Of a DNA stretch of 64,000 nucleotides, positions 44,461 to 53,146 are shown piece by piece (position 1 is the first letter of the stretch; every line of letters begins with the position of its first letter). The DNA lies in assembly GCF_965277665.1 (NCBI RefSeq), contig NZ_OZ255835.1:3534001-3598000 (forward strand), given 5' to 3'. The notes beneath the pieces were generated by a model. It was not told the origin of the DNA and did not search any database. It worked only from the letters and a program-made list of their open reading frames with translations. The translations under genes were made by a program, and so were the position numbers. The DNA comes from Lichenicoccus sp965277665. GTDB taxonomy: Bacteria; Pseudomonadota; Alphaproteobacteria; Acetobacterales; Acetobacteraceae.

Positions 44461-45594
44461 CTACCGGTCCGGTGCCGGGAATGCGATCGCATGCGCCGCC
44501 TGCCATGCGAGCTCGGCCGGCCGGTCGCGCTTGAGCTGTGTGGTGGGCTGCGCGGCCGGGCGATGCACCAGCAACTCGCCGCCTCCGACCAGCCTAAACC
44601 GGAGCCGCAGATGGTCGCCCAGATGCGCCATCTCGACCAGGCTGGCCGGCAGCGCGTCCGTGGCGAGCGCACCGTCCCCCGGCACGGCCGACGCGGCCGC
44701 CATGAAAGCGACAGCAACCCGTTCCGGCCGGACGCAGACGACGCAGAGCATGCCTGCAGTCAGACCATCGGCTGCCATCGCCTCCACCGTGGGACCGGCA
44801 CTCAGCCGCACCCGGGCGATGTCGTCCTCGATGTCCTCGACGTGCCCGGTGAGGCTGTTGGCGCGCCCGAACACGGTCGCGACCTGCTCGTCCATCGGCC
44901 GATCGAGCAGCTCCGAGGCCGTGCCGACCTGAAGCAGCCGGCCCTGCTCGAGAATACCGATGCGGCCGCCCATCGCCAGCGCCTCCTCGCGGTCGCGGGT
45001 GGCGATCAGCAGCGCGAGGCCGCGTGCGGCGGCGAGCCGGCGCAGCAGCGGGTGCATCTCGCGACGCGTGGCCGGATCGAGCAGCGCGAGCGGGTCATCC
45101 AGCAGGAGCACCGCCGGATCGGCGGCCAGCGCACGCGCGATCGCGGTCCGGATTGCCTGCGCCGCAGCCAGGCGACCCGGCTTGAGATCAGCCTCTGCCT
45201 CGAGGCCGAGCAGAGCGAGCAGCTGGTCGACGCGGTGACCGCGCGCCGGCTCCGGCACCCGGCGTGCCGCGAGCGGGAAGGCGATGTTCCGCCGCACGCT
45301 GAGGTGCGCGAAGAGCGGGTCGCGGGCGGAGACGAGGCCGATACGGCGATAGCCGGCGGCCGAGGCGGTGACATCCAGGTCGCCGACGAGCACATGCCCG
45401 GCGGCGGCCGTGGCCTGGCCGGCCAGGGTATCGAGCAGATCGGAGGCCCTGCTGTCGCGCAGGCCCAGCACCGTCATGCTCTCGCCGGCGCCGACGGTCA
45501 GCGAGAGCGTGCCGTCGCGCGGGGCTTGCGGGGCGGCGTCCGGGGCGGATTTCAGCCGCAGATCCCGCACCTCCAGGCCCCCGGCCAGCCTCAT
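44461..45594 (-). CDS. ABC ATPase-like protein with all catalytic motifs lost
   Basis: This 377-residue protein aligns by eye with PotA-type ABC ATPases, with two C-terminal TOBE-like segments (about 245-285 and 320-350). Every catalytic motif is altered. Walker A reads GLRDSRAS (44-51), without the P-loop Gly-Lys. The signature LSGGQ is LAAAQ (142-146). Walker B is LLLDDP with Asp at the catalytic Glu position (167). The H-loop His is Arg200 (ATRDREEAL). The frame is intact over the full length and codon use matches its neighbours, so it does not look like a recent pseudogene. ATP hydrolysis seems unlikely. Confidence 0.8.
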   Translation of the reverse strand: MRLAGGLEVRDLRLKSAPDAAPQAPRDGTLSLTVGAGESMTVLGLRDSRASDLLDTLAGQATAAAGHVLVGDLDVTASAAGYRRIGLVSARDPLFAHLSVRRNIAFPLAARRVPEPARGHRVDQLLALLGLEAEADLKPGRLAAAQAIRTAIARALAADPAVLLLDDPLALLDPATRREMHPLLRRLAAARGLALLIATRDREEALAMGGRIGILEQGRLLQVGTASELLDRPMDEQVATVFGRANSLTGHVEDIEDDIARVRLSAGPTVEAMAADGLTAGMLCVVCVRPERVAVAFMAAASAVPGDGALATDALPASLVEMAHLGDHLRLRFRLVGGGELLVHRPAAQPTTQLKRDRPAELAWQAAHAIAFPAPDR

Positions 45595-45657
45595 CGCACA
45601 GGTGCAACTTGTCTAATTGCAACACGTTCGACCGGTGCATTCATCAGGGGGCTCACC

Positions 45658-45927
45658 ATGGCTGTTTCCGACAAGGTCAAAGACGCTGCGCAGGATACCC
45701 AGGAACAGCTGCAGTCCCTACGTGCCCAGGTCGAGCAGCTGCTGAACGAGCGGGTGACGCCGGCCCTGGCCGATGCCGCCGGCAAGGCTGAGTCCGCGGT
45801 GACCAGCGCGCGCGACCTGACCAACACCCAGGTGAGGAACGTCTCCGAGCAGGTTCGTGGCCAGCCCCTGATCGCGATCGCAATCTCGGCCGTGGTCGGC
45901 TACTTCCTCGGCCGCATCGCGCGCTGA
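45658..45927 (+). CDS. DUF883 / ElaB-YqjD-like membrane-anchored protein
   Basis: This 89-residue protein has a long helical, charged N-terminal part (KVKDAAQDTQEQLQSLRAQVEQLL), followed by a C-terminal transmembrane helix ending GYFLGRIAR. That is the pattern of ElaB/YqjD proteins, which in E. coli anchor inactive ribosomes to the membrane in stationary phase. AGGGGG precedes the ATG. It is followed 13 bp later by a YqjE-like gene, as in enterobacterial yqjDE, and is divergent from the degenerate ABC operon. Confidence 0.85.
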   Translation: MAVSDKVKDAAQDTQEQLQSLRAQVEQLLNERVTPALADAAGKAESAVTSARDLTNTQVRNVSEQVRGQPLIAIAISAVVGYFLGRIAR

Positions 45928-45940
45928 ACCGGCACCGGGC

Positions 45941-46393
45941 ATGAAGGTTGTCGAGCTCGCCAAGACCGCCGCGGCCTCGGAAGGGCTGCTCCTGCAGAGG
46001 ACCGCGTTGCGCTTTGCGCGGCGTGCCGCCTTTCTCGTCGTTGCGGCGGCATTCGGCTTCTTTGCGCTGATCTCGGTCCATGTGGTGCTCTGGACCCTCT
46101 GCGAGGGACCCTGGCATACCGGCAAGGTATGGGCATCGGTGATCATGCTTGGCGCCGACGTCGTGTTCGCCTTGGTGTTCGTGCTGCTGGGCCGAGGCAA
46201 GCTGCCCGACCCGGTCGAGGTGGAGGCCAGGATCACCAGGGACCGCTCGCTGCACGATCTGCGCAACGCGGTTGCCCTGACGGCGGTCACCGGGACCATC
46301 ATGGGTCCCGCCGGGCGCTATGCCGGCCGTGGCGCGATCGGTGCGGTGCGCGGCCTGCTCCGTCGCCGGAAGGTCCGCAAGCCCTTAAGATGA
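45941..46393 (+). CDS. YqjE-like holin-superfamily membrane protein
   Basis: This is a 150-residue protein with two adjacent transmembrane helices (about 28-55 and 65-87), like the YqjE/DUF1469 family, which shares the phage holin III fold. The remaining C-terminal half is basic (RGLLRRRKVRK). The pairing with the YqjD-like gene supports a stress- or stationary-phase membrane role. The 3' end overlaps fliJ by 9 bp tail to tail. Confidence 0.7.
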   Translation: MKVVELAKTAAASEGLLLQRTALRFARRAAFLVVAAAFGFFALISVHVVLWTLCEGPWHTGKVWASVIMLGADVVFALVFVLLGRGKLPDPVEVEARITRDRSLHDLRNAVALTAVTGTIMGPAGRYAGRGAIGAVRGLLRRRKVRKPLR

Positions 46394-46807
46394 CCTGGGC
46401 TGCAGGGCGAGATCGTCGAACTCCCGTTGCAGCCTGAGGCCGGCCTCCAGGTCCAAGGCAACGCTGCGTTTCTCTATCAAGGTCTCGACCGAGCGGTGCG
46501 CCGCCCGGGACAAGGTGAGCACGGCGCGTGCGTGGTCGACCGTGGCGTTCGCCGCCTGCTGGGTGGCGAGTGCGGCCGCGATGGCCCTGCGTCCGACCGG
46601 CAGCCAGCGTGCGAACGCATCGACCCGCGCGTCATCCTCGGCTGGACTGAGCGCCGCGGCGGTCTCACGCGCCAGCGCGGCTTCCTCGTCGGCGAGCCGG
46701 AGCCCGGCTGCGTGTTCACGCGCCAGCGCGTGGGCCACATGCTGCTTCGCCTCGTCGAGCGCCGTCGCCCGGATGCGCAGGAGGGTGGTAAGCGGATCGC
46801 GGCTCAT
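46385..46807 (-). CDS. fliJ: Flagellar export chaperone FliJ-like
   Basis: This 140-residue, almost fully helical protein (predicted coiled coil throughout, Ala/Arg/Glu-rich) lies directly after fliI, the normal fliJ position. FliJ is the central stalk of the export ATPase ring and recycles chaperones. Sequence identity in this family is low, so the call rests on size, helical pattern and position. ATG 46807 overlaps the fliI stop (ATGA). Confidence 0.8.
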   Translation of the reverse strand: MSRDPLTTLLRIRATALDEAKQHVAHALAREHAAGLRLADEEAALARETAAALSPAEDDARVDAFARWLPVGRRAIAAALATQQAANATVDHARAVLTLSRAAHRSVETLIEKRSVALDLEAGLRLQREFDDLALQPRSS

Positions 46808-48183
46808 GCGGCTTGCCCTACGGCGAGCGACTGCTCGAGGCGGTGGAAGCATTCATCGAGGCCGGTGGCATCGTTGCGATCCTGCCGCAACAGGCTCTCG
46901 AACCGTGGCGCGAGCAGCACGGCTTCGTCGACCGCGGGATCGCTGCCGGAGCGATAGGCGCCGAGGCGCACCATGTCGGCCATGTCGGCATACAGAGCGA
47001 GCACCTGCCTCGCCTTGCGGGTCAGCTGGTTCTCGCGGGCATCGTTGCAGCCGGGCACCGCGCGTGACAGCGAACGCAGCACGTCGACTGCAGGATAGCG
47101 GCCGGTTTCGCCGATCTTGCGGTCGAGCACGACATGTCCGTCGAGGATGCCACGCACCGCGTCCGCAACCGGTTCGTTGTGGTCGTCGCCTTCCACCAGG
47201 ACCGTGAACAAGGCGGTGATATGGCCCGCAGTGCCATCCGGCAGGATCGGTCCGGGACCGGCGCGCTCGAGCAGTCGCGGCAACTCGGCAAATACGCTGG
47301 GCGGGTAGCCACGTGTCGCGGGCGGTTCGCCGGCGGACAGGCCGATCTCGCGCAGCGCCAGGCAGAACCGGGTCACGCTGTCCATCAGCAGCAGCACCGA
47401 CTTGCCCTGGTCGCGGAAATGCTCGGCGATGGTCATGGCCGAGTAGGCGGCCTCGCGGCGCATCAGCGGCGGCGTGTCCGAGGTCGCGATGACCACGACC
47501 GACCGCGCCAGGCCGTCCGGACCGAGATCGTCCTCGATGAACTCGCGTACTTCGCGGCCACGTTCGCCGACCAGCGAGATGATGGTGACATCGCATTTGG
47601 TCTGGCGCGCCAGCATCGACAGCAATGTCGACTTGCCGACGCCCGACCCCGCGAACAACCCGAGCCGCTGCCCGGTGCGGCAGGTGGTGAACAGGTTCAT
47701 CACCCGCACGCCGAGGTCGATCCGTGGTCCGAGACGGGCACGCTGGGTGGCTTCGGGAGGGCCAGCCCGCACCGGGCGCGAGACGGGCCCGACCGGAAGG
47801 CGTCCCTTGCCGTCCATCGGCCGCCCCAGCGGGTCCATCACGCGGCCAAGCCAGGCGTCGGTGGGCGCGAGGCGGCCCGGCAAGGACGCTGCGCCGATGC
47901 CGTAGGTGGCACTGCTGCCCGGGCCGATACCGTCCAGCGAAGCGTAGGCCATCGCACGGGCGAGGCCGCTCTTGAACCCGATGATTTCAGCTGGAACCGC
48001 CTCACAAGCGCGCCCCCGCAGCAGGATGCGGTCGCCGACGGCGACATGCCGGTCCAGGCCCGACAGTTCAACCGCAAGTCCGCTGATTCCTGAGACCTGG
48101 CCGGAAACCTGGCAGGCCGGCACCTCCGCAAGAGAGGCGCGGACGCCTTCGAGGCGGGCTTCCAGGTCATTCGGCGCAGACAC
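46804..48183 (-). CDS. fliI: Flagellum-specific ATP synthase FliI
   Basis: This is a 459-residue hexameric ATPase that powers and unfolds cargo for flagellar type III export at the cytoplasmic face. Walker A GSGVGKST is at 179-186, Walker B LLLMDSVTRF near 275, and VMNLFTTCRTGQRLGLFAGSG is characteristic of the FliI/SctN group. GTG 48183 is the start. It is divergent from ctrA with 160 bp between the genes, and fliJ overlaps its end. Confidence 0.97.
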   Translation of the reverse strand: MSAPNDLEARLEGVRASLAEVPACQVSGQVSGISGLAVELSGLDRHVAVGDRILLRGRACEAVPAEIIGFKSGLARAMAYASLDGIGPGSSATYGIGAASLPGRLAPTDAWLGRVMDPLGRPMDGKGRLPVGPVSRPVRAGPPEATQRARLGPRIDLGVRVMNLFTTCRTGQRLGLFAGSGVGKSTLLSMLARQTKCDVTIISLVGERGREVREFIEDDLGPDGLARSVVVIATSDTPPLMRREAAYSAMTIAEHFRDQGKSVLLLMDSVTRFCLALREIGLSAGEPPATRGYPPSVFAELPRLLERAGPGPILPDGTAGHITALFTVLVEGDDHNEPVADAVRGILDGHVVLDRKIGETGRYPAVDVLRSLSRAVPGCNDARENQLTRKARQVLALYADMADMVRLGAYRSGSDPAVDEAVLLAPRFESLLRQDRNDATGLDECFHRLEQSLAVGQAA

Positions 48184-48235
48184 GGCACTTCTCCCGGGCT
48201 CGGCAGTCGTCTCCTTTTGAATACCGCCTACTTGG

Positions 48236-48250
48236 TTAATTTTTGATTAT
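48236..48250. promoter_or_regulatory. Candidate CtrA box, ctrA/fliI intergenic
   Basis: TTAATTTTTGATTAT fits TTAA-N7-TTAA with one mismatch (TTAT). It lies 53 bp before the fliI GTG and about 94 bp before the ctrA ATG, so it could serve either gene. The surrounding AT-rich sequence makes chance occurrence possible. Confidence 0.35.
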
Positions 48251-48343
48251 CGAAAGATTTTAGACGCGGTTTCACGTTTCTCTATCGACATAATGCAACC
48301 TAAGGTGGTAATTAATGGTCAACGAAAACCGATGGTGGTGACA

Positions 48344-49102
48344 ATGCGTGTGCTTCTGGTTGAGGACGACGTGACGGCTGCGCGTGGGATCTCCTCGGTG
48401 CTCAAGAGCGCGGGCTTCACGGTCGATCATACGGACCTGGGCCATGAGGCGCTCGACATGGTCCGGCGCTATGACTACGACCTGATCCTGCTCGACCTGA
48501 TGCTGCAGGATGCCGACGGCTACGAGGTGGTCCGCCGCATGCGCGCCGCCCGCCTCGCCACGCCGGTGATCGTGCTCTCGGCGCTGTGCCGCCCGCAGGC
48601 CAAGGTGCGGGCGTTCGCGGTCGGCGCCGACGACTTCATCACCAAGCCGTTCGACCAGTCCGAACTCGTCGCTCGCATGCAGGCGATCCTGCGTCGCAGC
48701 AAGGGCTACAGCGAGCCCACCCTGCGCGTGGGCAGCCTGCAGCTCAACCTCGACAGCCGCGACGTCTCGGTGAACGGCACCCAGGTCCACCTCACCGGCA
48801 AGGAATACGCCATCCTCGAACTGCTGGTACTGCGTAAGGGCATGGTGCTCACCAAGGATGCCTTCCTCAACCACCTCTATGGCGGCCTCGACGAGCCGGA
48901 AATGAAGATCATCGACGTCTTCGTCTGCAAGCTCCGCAAGAAACTCCAGCTCGCCGGCGGTGCGGCCAACCTGATCAGCACGGTCTGGGGACGCGGCTAC
49001 ATGCTGCGTGACGAGGAGATGCGGGCGGACGCCACGCCGCAGGTCACTGGCCGGCCGGTTCTGGCGGCACCGCCCGCGATGCAGGTGCTTTCGGCCGCGT
49101 GA
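48344..49102 (+). CDS. ctrA: Cell-cycle response regulator CtrA
   Basis: This is a 252-residue OmpR-type response regulator. The receiver begins MRVLLVEDD, with phospho-acceptor D51 (LILLDLML) and K near 105 (FITKPFD). The winged-helix domain has LTGKEYAILELLVLRKG and the recognition region HLYGGLDEPEMKIIDVFVCKLRKKL, characteristic of CtrA. A C-terminal tail rich in Ala/Pro follows. CtrA controls flagellar and cell-cycle promoters through TTAA-N7-TTAA sites. ATG 48344 gives the exact family start; an upstream in-frame ATG at 48293 would add 17 residues. Confidence 0.96.
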   Translation: MRVLLVEDDVTAARGISSVLKSAGFTVDHTDLGHEALDMVRRYDYDLILLDLMLQDADGYEVVRRMRAARLATPVIVLSALCRPQAKVRAFAVGADDFITKPFDQSELVARMQAILRRSKGYSEPTLRVGSLQLNLDSRDVSVNGTQVHLTGKEYAILELLVLRKGMVLTKDAFLNHLYGGLDEPEMKIIDVFVCKLRKKLQLAGGAANLISTVWGRGYMLRDEEMRADATPQVTGRPVLAAPPAMQVLSAA

Positions 49103-49108
49103 CTGCCT

Positions 49109-50002
49109 TCAGACCGTGAACTGCTCGACGATGATCCGCTCGGACAGGCTCTGGTCCGGATCGAATAGCACGGTCGTCTTGAGGCTGCGATCCTCGCTGA
49201 CGGCGACCGACGCCACGTCGCGGACTTCGGTGAAGTCCGCGACGGCTGCAACCGGGCGTTTGTCGTTCTCCAGGATATGGAACTCGACATCCGCGGAGCT
49301 CGGCAGCAGCGCACCACGCCAGCGTCGTGGCCGGAAGGCGCTGATCGGTGTCAGCGGCAGCAGATTGGCGGACAACGGCACGATCGGCCCGTGCGCCGAG
49401 AGGTTGTAGGCGGTCGATCCGGCCGGGGTCGACACCAGGATGCCGTCGCAGACCAGCTCCGGCAGGCGCACCCGGCCATCGACCTGGATCCGGACCTTGG
49501 CCGCCTGCCTGGTCTGCCGGAACAGGAACACGTCGTTCAGGGCCAGCGCCTCCTCGACCAGGCCGGACTGGGTGACGGCGTGCATGCGCAGCGGATGCAG
49601 CACCGCCCCCTGTGACCGCACCAGCCGGCCGGGCAGGTCGTCCTCGACCAGCGGGTTCATCAGGAACCCGACAGAGCCGCAATTGATCCCGTAAACAGGT
49701 GTTCCAGCGAGCAGGACGGTGTGCAGCGTCTCGAGCATGAACCCGTCGCCGCCCAGGCAGACGACGACCTCCGCCTCCGCGACCGGGACGTTGCCGTAGC
49801 GCTGCGCGAAGCGCTGCAGGGTGTCCGTTGCCATCTCGTTGTCGGCCGCCACGAAGGCTATCCGTTGCAGGACCGTTCCCGCAGGCCAGACGGCGTTGCC
49901 CTGTGGGTCGGCGCCGGTGTTCTCGCGAATGGCCGCGCGCTCGTCGAACTCGGCCAGCAGCGCGTCATCGAGCGCATCGTCACCGGGGGGTGCTGCCTCC
50001 AT
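49109..50002 (-). CDS. nadK: NAD kinase
   Basis: This is a 297-residue ATP- or polyphosphate-dependent NAD kinase, making NADP in the cytoplasm. The GGDG motif is at 84-87 (VVCLGGDGFML). YGINCGSVGFLMN and the substrate-site STPAGSTAYNLSAHGPI follow, all diagnostic. The ATG overlaps the TGA of the amidase gene, giving an N-terminus about 45 residues longer than usual; no better internal start is visible. Confidence 0.95.
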   Translation of the reverse strand: MEAAPPGDDALDDALLAEFDERAAIRENTGADPQGNAVWPAGTVLQRIAFVAADNEMATDTLQRFAQRYGNVPVAEAEVVVCLGGDGFMLETLHTVLLAGTPVYGINCGSVGFLMNPLVEDDLPGRLVRSQGAVLHPLRMHAVTQSGLVEEALALNDVFLFRQTRQAAKVRIQVDGRVRLPELVCDGILVSTPAGSTAYNLSAHGPIVPLSANLLPLTPISAFRPRRWRGALLPSSADVEFHILENDKRPVAAVADFTEVRDVASVAVSEDRSLKTTVLFDPDQSLSERIIVEQFTV

Positions 50003-50838
50003 CAGGCGAGCCGCCGATGGTCCAGGACCGGGATGCCGGCGCGCACGCTTGCGGTCCGGGCCGCAACGAGCGTGCCGGTCGCCCATCCCGGGCCGTCCGC
50101 GGCCTGGGCCACGACGGTTCCCCACGGGTCGATCAGCATTGAATGCCCGTATGTCATCCTTGGCGCGCCGGTCGCGTCGAGATGCCGGCCGCAGGTCGCA
50201 GACGCCGCAAGCCAGCATTGTGTCTCGATCGCCCTGGCGCGCAGCAGGGTCTTCCAGTGCGCGGCTCCGGTCTCGGCGGTGAACGCGGCGGGCAGGATGA
50301 TGAGCTCGGCGCCCTCCCGGCGTAACCGCAGGAAAAGCTCGCCGAAGCGCAAATCGTAGCAGATGGCGAGGCCCGCCCGCACCGAGCCGACCTGAACCGT
50401 TATGACCGCGTCACCCGGCCGGTACGTGTCGCTCTCGCGATAGCCCTCGCCGCTCGGGGTCACGACGTCGAACAGGTGGATCTTGCGATAACGGGCCAGT
50501 TCGCGGCCGTCCGGCCCGAAGACGAGGCTGGTGTTGCTGATGCGCTCGCCGGATCGCTCGCCGATCGATCCGGCGTGCAAGGTGCTCCCGGTCTCGCGAG
50601 CCAGCGCCTGCATGGCGCGATAGGCTGGCCCACCGGGGCTCCCGGTACGCGGATCGGGGAGGTCCTCTGCCGCCTGGAACTTGATCGCCTGGGTGCCCCC
50701 GAGGCAGCTCCACATCTCCGGCAGGACGACAAGATCGGGTCTGTCTGCCTCTGCGGCTGCCCTGATCAGACGGCTGGCCTCGGCGATGTTCTGGTCCTTG
50801 TCGCTGGTGGGCGACATCTGGATGACGCTGATTCGCAA
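50002..50838 (-). CDS. Nit-type carbon-nitrogen hydrolase (amidase)
   Basis: This 278-residue nitrilase-superfamily amidase has the catalytic triad E41 (VLPEMW), K119 (YRKIHLFD) and C160 (ICYDLRF). The overall pattern fits Nit1/Nit2 enzymes, which hydrolyse deaminated glutathione or alpha-ketoglutaramate as metabolite repair. It is translationally coupled to nadK by an ATGA overlap. Which of the two repair substrates it prefers cannot be told. Confidence 0.9.
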   Translation of the reverse strand: MRISVIQMSPTSDKDQNIAEASRLIRAAAEADRPDLVVLPEMWSCLGGTQAIKFQAAEDLPDPRTGSPGGPAYRAMQALARETGSTLHAGSIGERSGERISNTSLVFGPDGRELARYRKIHLFDVVTPSGEGYRESDTYRPGDAVITVQVGSVRAGLAICYDLRFGELFLRLRREGAELIILPAAFTAETGAAHWKTLLRARAIETQCWLAASATCGRHLDATGAPRMTYGHSMLIDPWGTVVAQAADGPGWATGTLVAARTASVRAGIPVLDHRRLA

Positions 50839-50908
50839 GCGACGGCTCTCCGGTCAGAGGCTTGCCGAGGCAGGTTCCAGGCTTTGCCCGGAGCGACCTC
50901 GCGTCCCG

Positions 50909-51082
50909 TCAGGACCGGGCCGGATCAGGCTCCTGCGCCTGCGCGATCAAGCGCAGCAGTTCATCCGGGACCGGCTCGCACAGCGTCCTGTCATACAGTC
51001 GCTGCAGGTCGGACTGCAACCAGCCCTCGAACAACGAGGACGCTCTCCGGGACGCACAGGGGCTGAGGGACGAATTATTCAT
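50909..51082 (-). CDS. NepR-like anti-sigma factor
   Basis: This 57-residue protein has a core (LQSDLQRLYDRTLCEPVPDELLRLIAQ) that matches the NepR helix pair (consensus LRxxYDxxxxEPVPDxxxxLL). NepR sequesters the general-stress sigma factor EcfG until phosphorylated PhyR captures it. No ecfG or phyR is in the window; they usually adjoin nepR, so this may be a second copy. It lies between the Nit amidase and flhG on the same strand, with ATG 51082. Confidence 0.7.
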   Translation of the reverse strand: MNNSSLSPCASRRASSLFEGWLQSDLQRLYDRTLCEPVPDELLRLIAQAQEPDPARS

Positions 51083-51150
51083 GACAATACCGGAGCGTTC
51101 GGGAGGCGGGGAAGGTTGCATGCGCCGCAGCATCGGCATGCGAAGGCATC

Positions 51151-51987
51151 TTAGCCACGCTGGTGACGCAGGGCGGAGGCGAGACGACCCATGTCGGTCG
51201 CGGCGGCCGTATTGGGGTAGCGCGTCAGCAAGGGCGTCTGCCGACGGATTGCGTCGCGCACCGTCGGGTCGCGGCGGATGATCCCGGCCAGCGGCGGCGT
51301 GCGGCCAAGGAAGTTGGCGCAGGCCCGTGCCAGGGTTGCATAGGTCTTCTCGCCGCCGATCACGGTGGCCGCCTGATTGACCACGATCCGAGCATCCATC
51401 TCCACGGTGCTGTCGCCATGCATGGTCTGTCGGTCCCTGGCATGCAGCTTCAGGACGGCATAGGCGTCGGTCAGGGCCGTTGGCTCGTCCGTTGTCACAA
51501 CCAGCAGCGTATCGGCCCAGGCCGCCAGCCGGCGTGTGGTGCGGTCGATCCCGGCCCCGAGATCGAGCACGATGGTGTCGTAGGCGGCGAGGCCGCGCAG
51601 GGCTGCCAGCATGGTGTCGAGATCCGGCACCGACAATCCCGACAGCACCGGGGTGCCGGAGCGGCCTGGCAGGATGCCGAAGCGCCCGGTCGCCGCCGCG
51701 TCGCCTGCGGCCGCGAACTCGAAAACCGCCCTGGCCAGGATGACGCGCCCGGCGGCAACATCGGAAAGATCGTATTCGGGAACGAAGCCCAGCTGAATAT
51801 CGACGTTCGCCAGGCCGAAATCGCCGTCGAACAGCAGCACCCGGTGGCCGCGCATGGCCAGGCACTGGGCCAGCGTGATCGAGAGCCAGGTCTTGCCGAC
51901 GCCACCTTTGCCGGATGCGACCGCGATGACCCGCCCGGCCGCGATCGCGGCGTCGGGCTCGAGCGTGGCCGCTGCGTCTCGGATCAT
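51151..51987 (-). CDS. flhG: MinD-like ATPase FlhG/FleN
   Basis: This is a 278-residue ParA/MinD-fold ATPase. The deviant Walker A KGGVGKT is at 27-33 (VIAVASGKGGVGKTWLSITLA), with LLFDGDFGLANVDIQLG and VLDLGAGIDRTTR further on. FlhG limits flagellar number and placement, acting with the FlhF GTPase encoded directly upstream (14 bp gap). ATG 51987 is preferred; longer frames add unlikely sequence. Confidence 0.9.
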   Translation of the reverse strand: MIRDAAATLEPDAAIAAGRVIAVASGKGGVGKTWLSITLAQCLAMRGHRVLLFDGDFGLANVDIQLGFVPEYDLSDVAAGRVILARAVFEFAAAGDAAATGRFGILPGRSGTPVLSGLSVPDLDTMLAALRGLAAYDTIVLDLGAGIDRTTRRLAAWADTLLVVTTDEPTALTDAYAVLKLHARDRQTMHGDSTVEMDARIVVNQAATVIGGEKTYATLARACANFLGRTPPLAGIIRRDPTVRDAIRRQTPLLTRYPNTAAATDMGRLASALRHQRG

Positions 51988-52000
51988 GAGCTCGTCGTCC

Positions 52001-53131
52001 TCAACTGCGCGGCGTGTTGCGGCGCTGGGCCGCGATGTGAAGCGGCAGGGCAGCATGCACCAGGACACGGGTCGCCTCGGGCTCGGCGCCCGGGGGTACG
52101 GCGCGCGGCATGGCGGAGGGCGTCGCCGGTCCGCCGCGCCGCAGCCGTTCCGCCAGGAAGGCGGGCGTCACACGCGCCAGCCCGTCGGCGGCGGAACTGC
52201 TGATCCCGGCTTCGGCGAGAGGAATGCCGGTGACGGCGCAGGCGGACAGGATGCCGCCGAGACGACGCGACACGTCGGTTCGTGTGGCGATCAAGGCTCT
52301 CGCATCGAAGGCGGCATGCACGGCCGCAATGTCCTGCGCCTCGCCCGGATCGAGCCCGCAGGGCAGCACCAGCGCCAGGGTCGCACCGGACGCCTCCAGC
52401 AATGATCGCAGATCGGCAGCCTGCTGCGGATCGCCCGGATCGAGCCCCGGCGCATCGATCAGCACCGGCTGGCCCGGGTCCCGGCGCTCGAGCGCGCGCG
52501 CGAGGATCTTCGGCGCACCGGCGGCAACCAGCGTCAGGCCGAGCAGGCGCGTGAAGGCGGCAAGCTGCTCGACGGCACCGGCGCGCTCGCCGTCCGCCGT
52601 GATGACCAGCGGTCGCTGCCCAGCCAGCACGAGACGGGTCGCAAGGCGTGCCGTGGTCAAGGTCTTGCCGCCGCCGGCCGGTCCGGCCAGCAGCAGCGGT
52701 GCGTCATGCGCGCCCAGGGGCAGTTGCGTGAAACGGAACACGCGCGCGCACTGCGTATCGAGCTGTCCCTCGCAGAGGATAGCGGCGAGACTGGCCGGCA
52801 CGCCATGCCACGCCAGTGCCGCGGCGAGAGCCGCGGCCGGCGTGCTGGCCCGCCGCGCGACGGGTCCGGGCGGCGGGACGGTCGGCAATCCGTTGGTCGG
52901 CTGGCGCGCACGGATGATGCCGGGGCTGAACGGCTCGAGGTCATGCAGGCCGGGCGGTGGCAGCGCGCGGGCGCGCAGCCTCGGTGCCTCGTCGGTTTCG
53001 AGGGCCGCCGTCACCTCCACCTGTCCGTCGCGGCTGCGGTCCGACAGGATCAACGCATCCGGTCCGAGTTCGGCGCGTATCTGCGACATCGCCGCAGCCA
53101 GCGTCGCGCCGCGGAAGATCCTGACCCGCAT
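52001..53131 (-). CDS. flhF: Flagellar SRP-like GTPase FlhF
   Basis: This is a 376-residue SRP-type GTPase that sets the site of flagellar assembly. The N-terminus MRVRIFRGATLAAAMSQIRAELGPDALILS is the FlhF hallmark. The G1 loop GPAGGGKT (150-157) is followed by VLIDAPGLDPGD (G3, normally DTAGR) and TRTDVSRRLG (G4). The G-motifs are thus somewhat diverged. ATG 53131 is chosen; the frame stays open 35 residues further up through an 18-bp tandem repeat. Confidence 0.9.
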   Translation of the reverse strand: MRVRIFRGATLAAAMSQIRAELGPDALILSDRSRDGQVEVTAALETDEAPRLRARALPPPGLHDLEPFSPGIIRARQPTNGLPTVPPPGPVARRASTPAAALAAALAWHGVPASLAAILCEGQLDTQCARVFRFTQLPLGAHDAPLLLAGPAGGGKTLTTARLATRLVLAGQRPLVITADGERAGAVEQLAAFTRLLGLTLVAAGAPKILARALERRDPGQPVLIDAPGLDPGDPQQAADLRSLLEASGATLALVLPCGLDPGEAQDIAAVHAAFDARALIATRTDVSRRLGGILSACAVTGIPLAEAGISSSAADGLARVTPAFLAERLRRGGPATPSAMPRAVPPGAEPEATRVLVHAALPLHIAAQRRNTPRS

Positions 53132-53146
53132 GGCCTCAGGCCCCGC

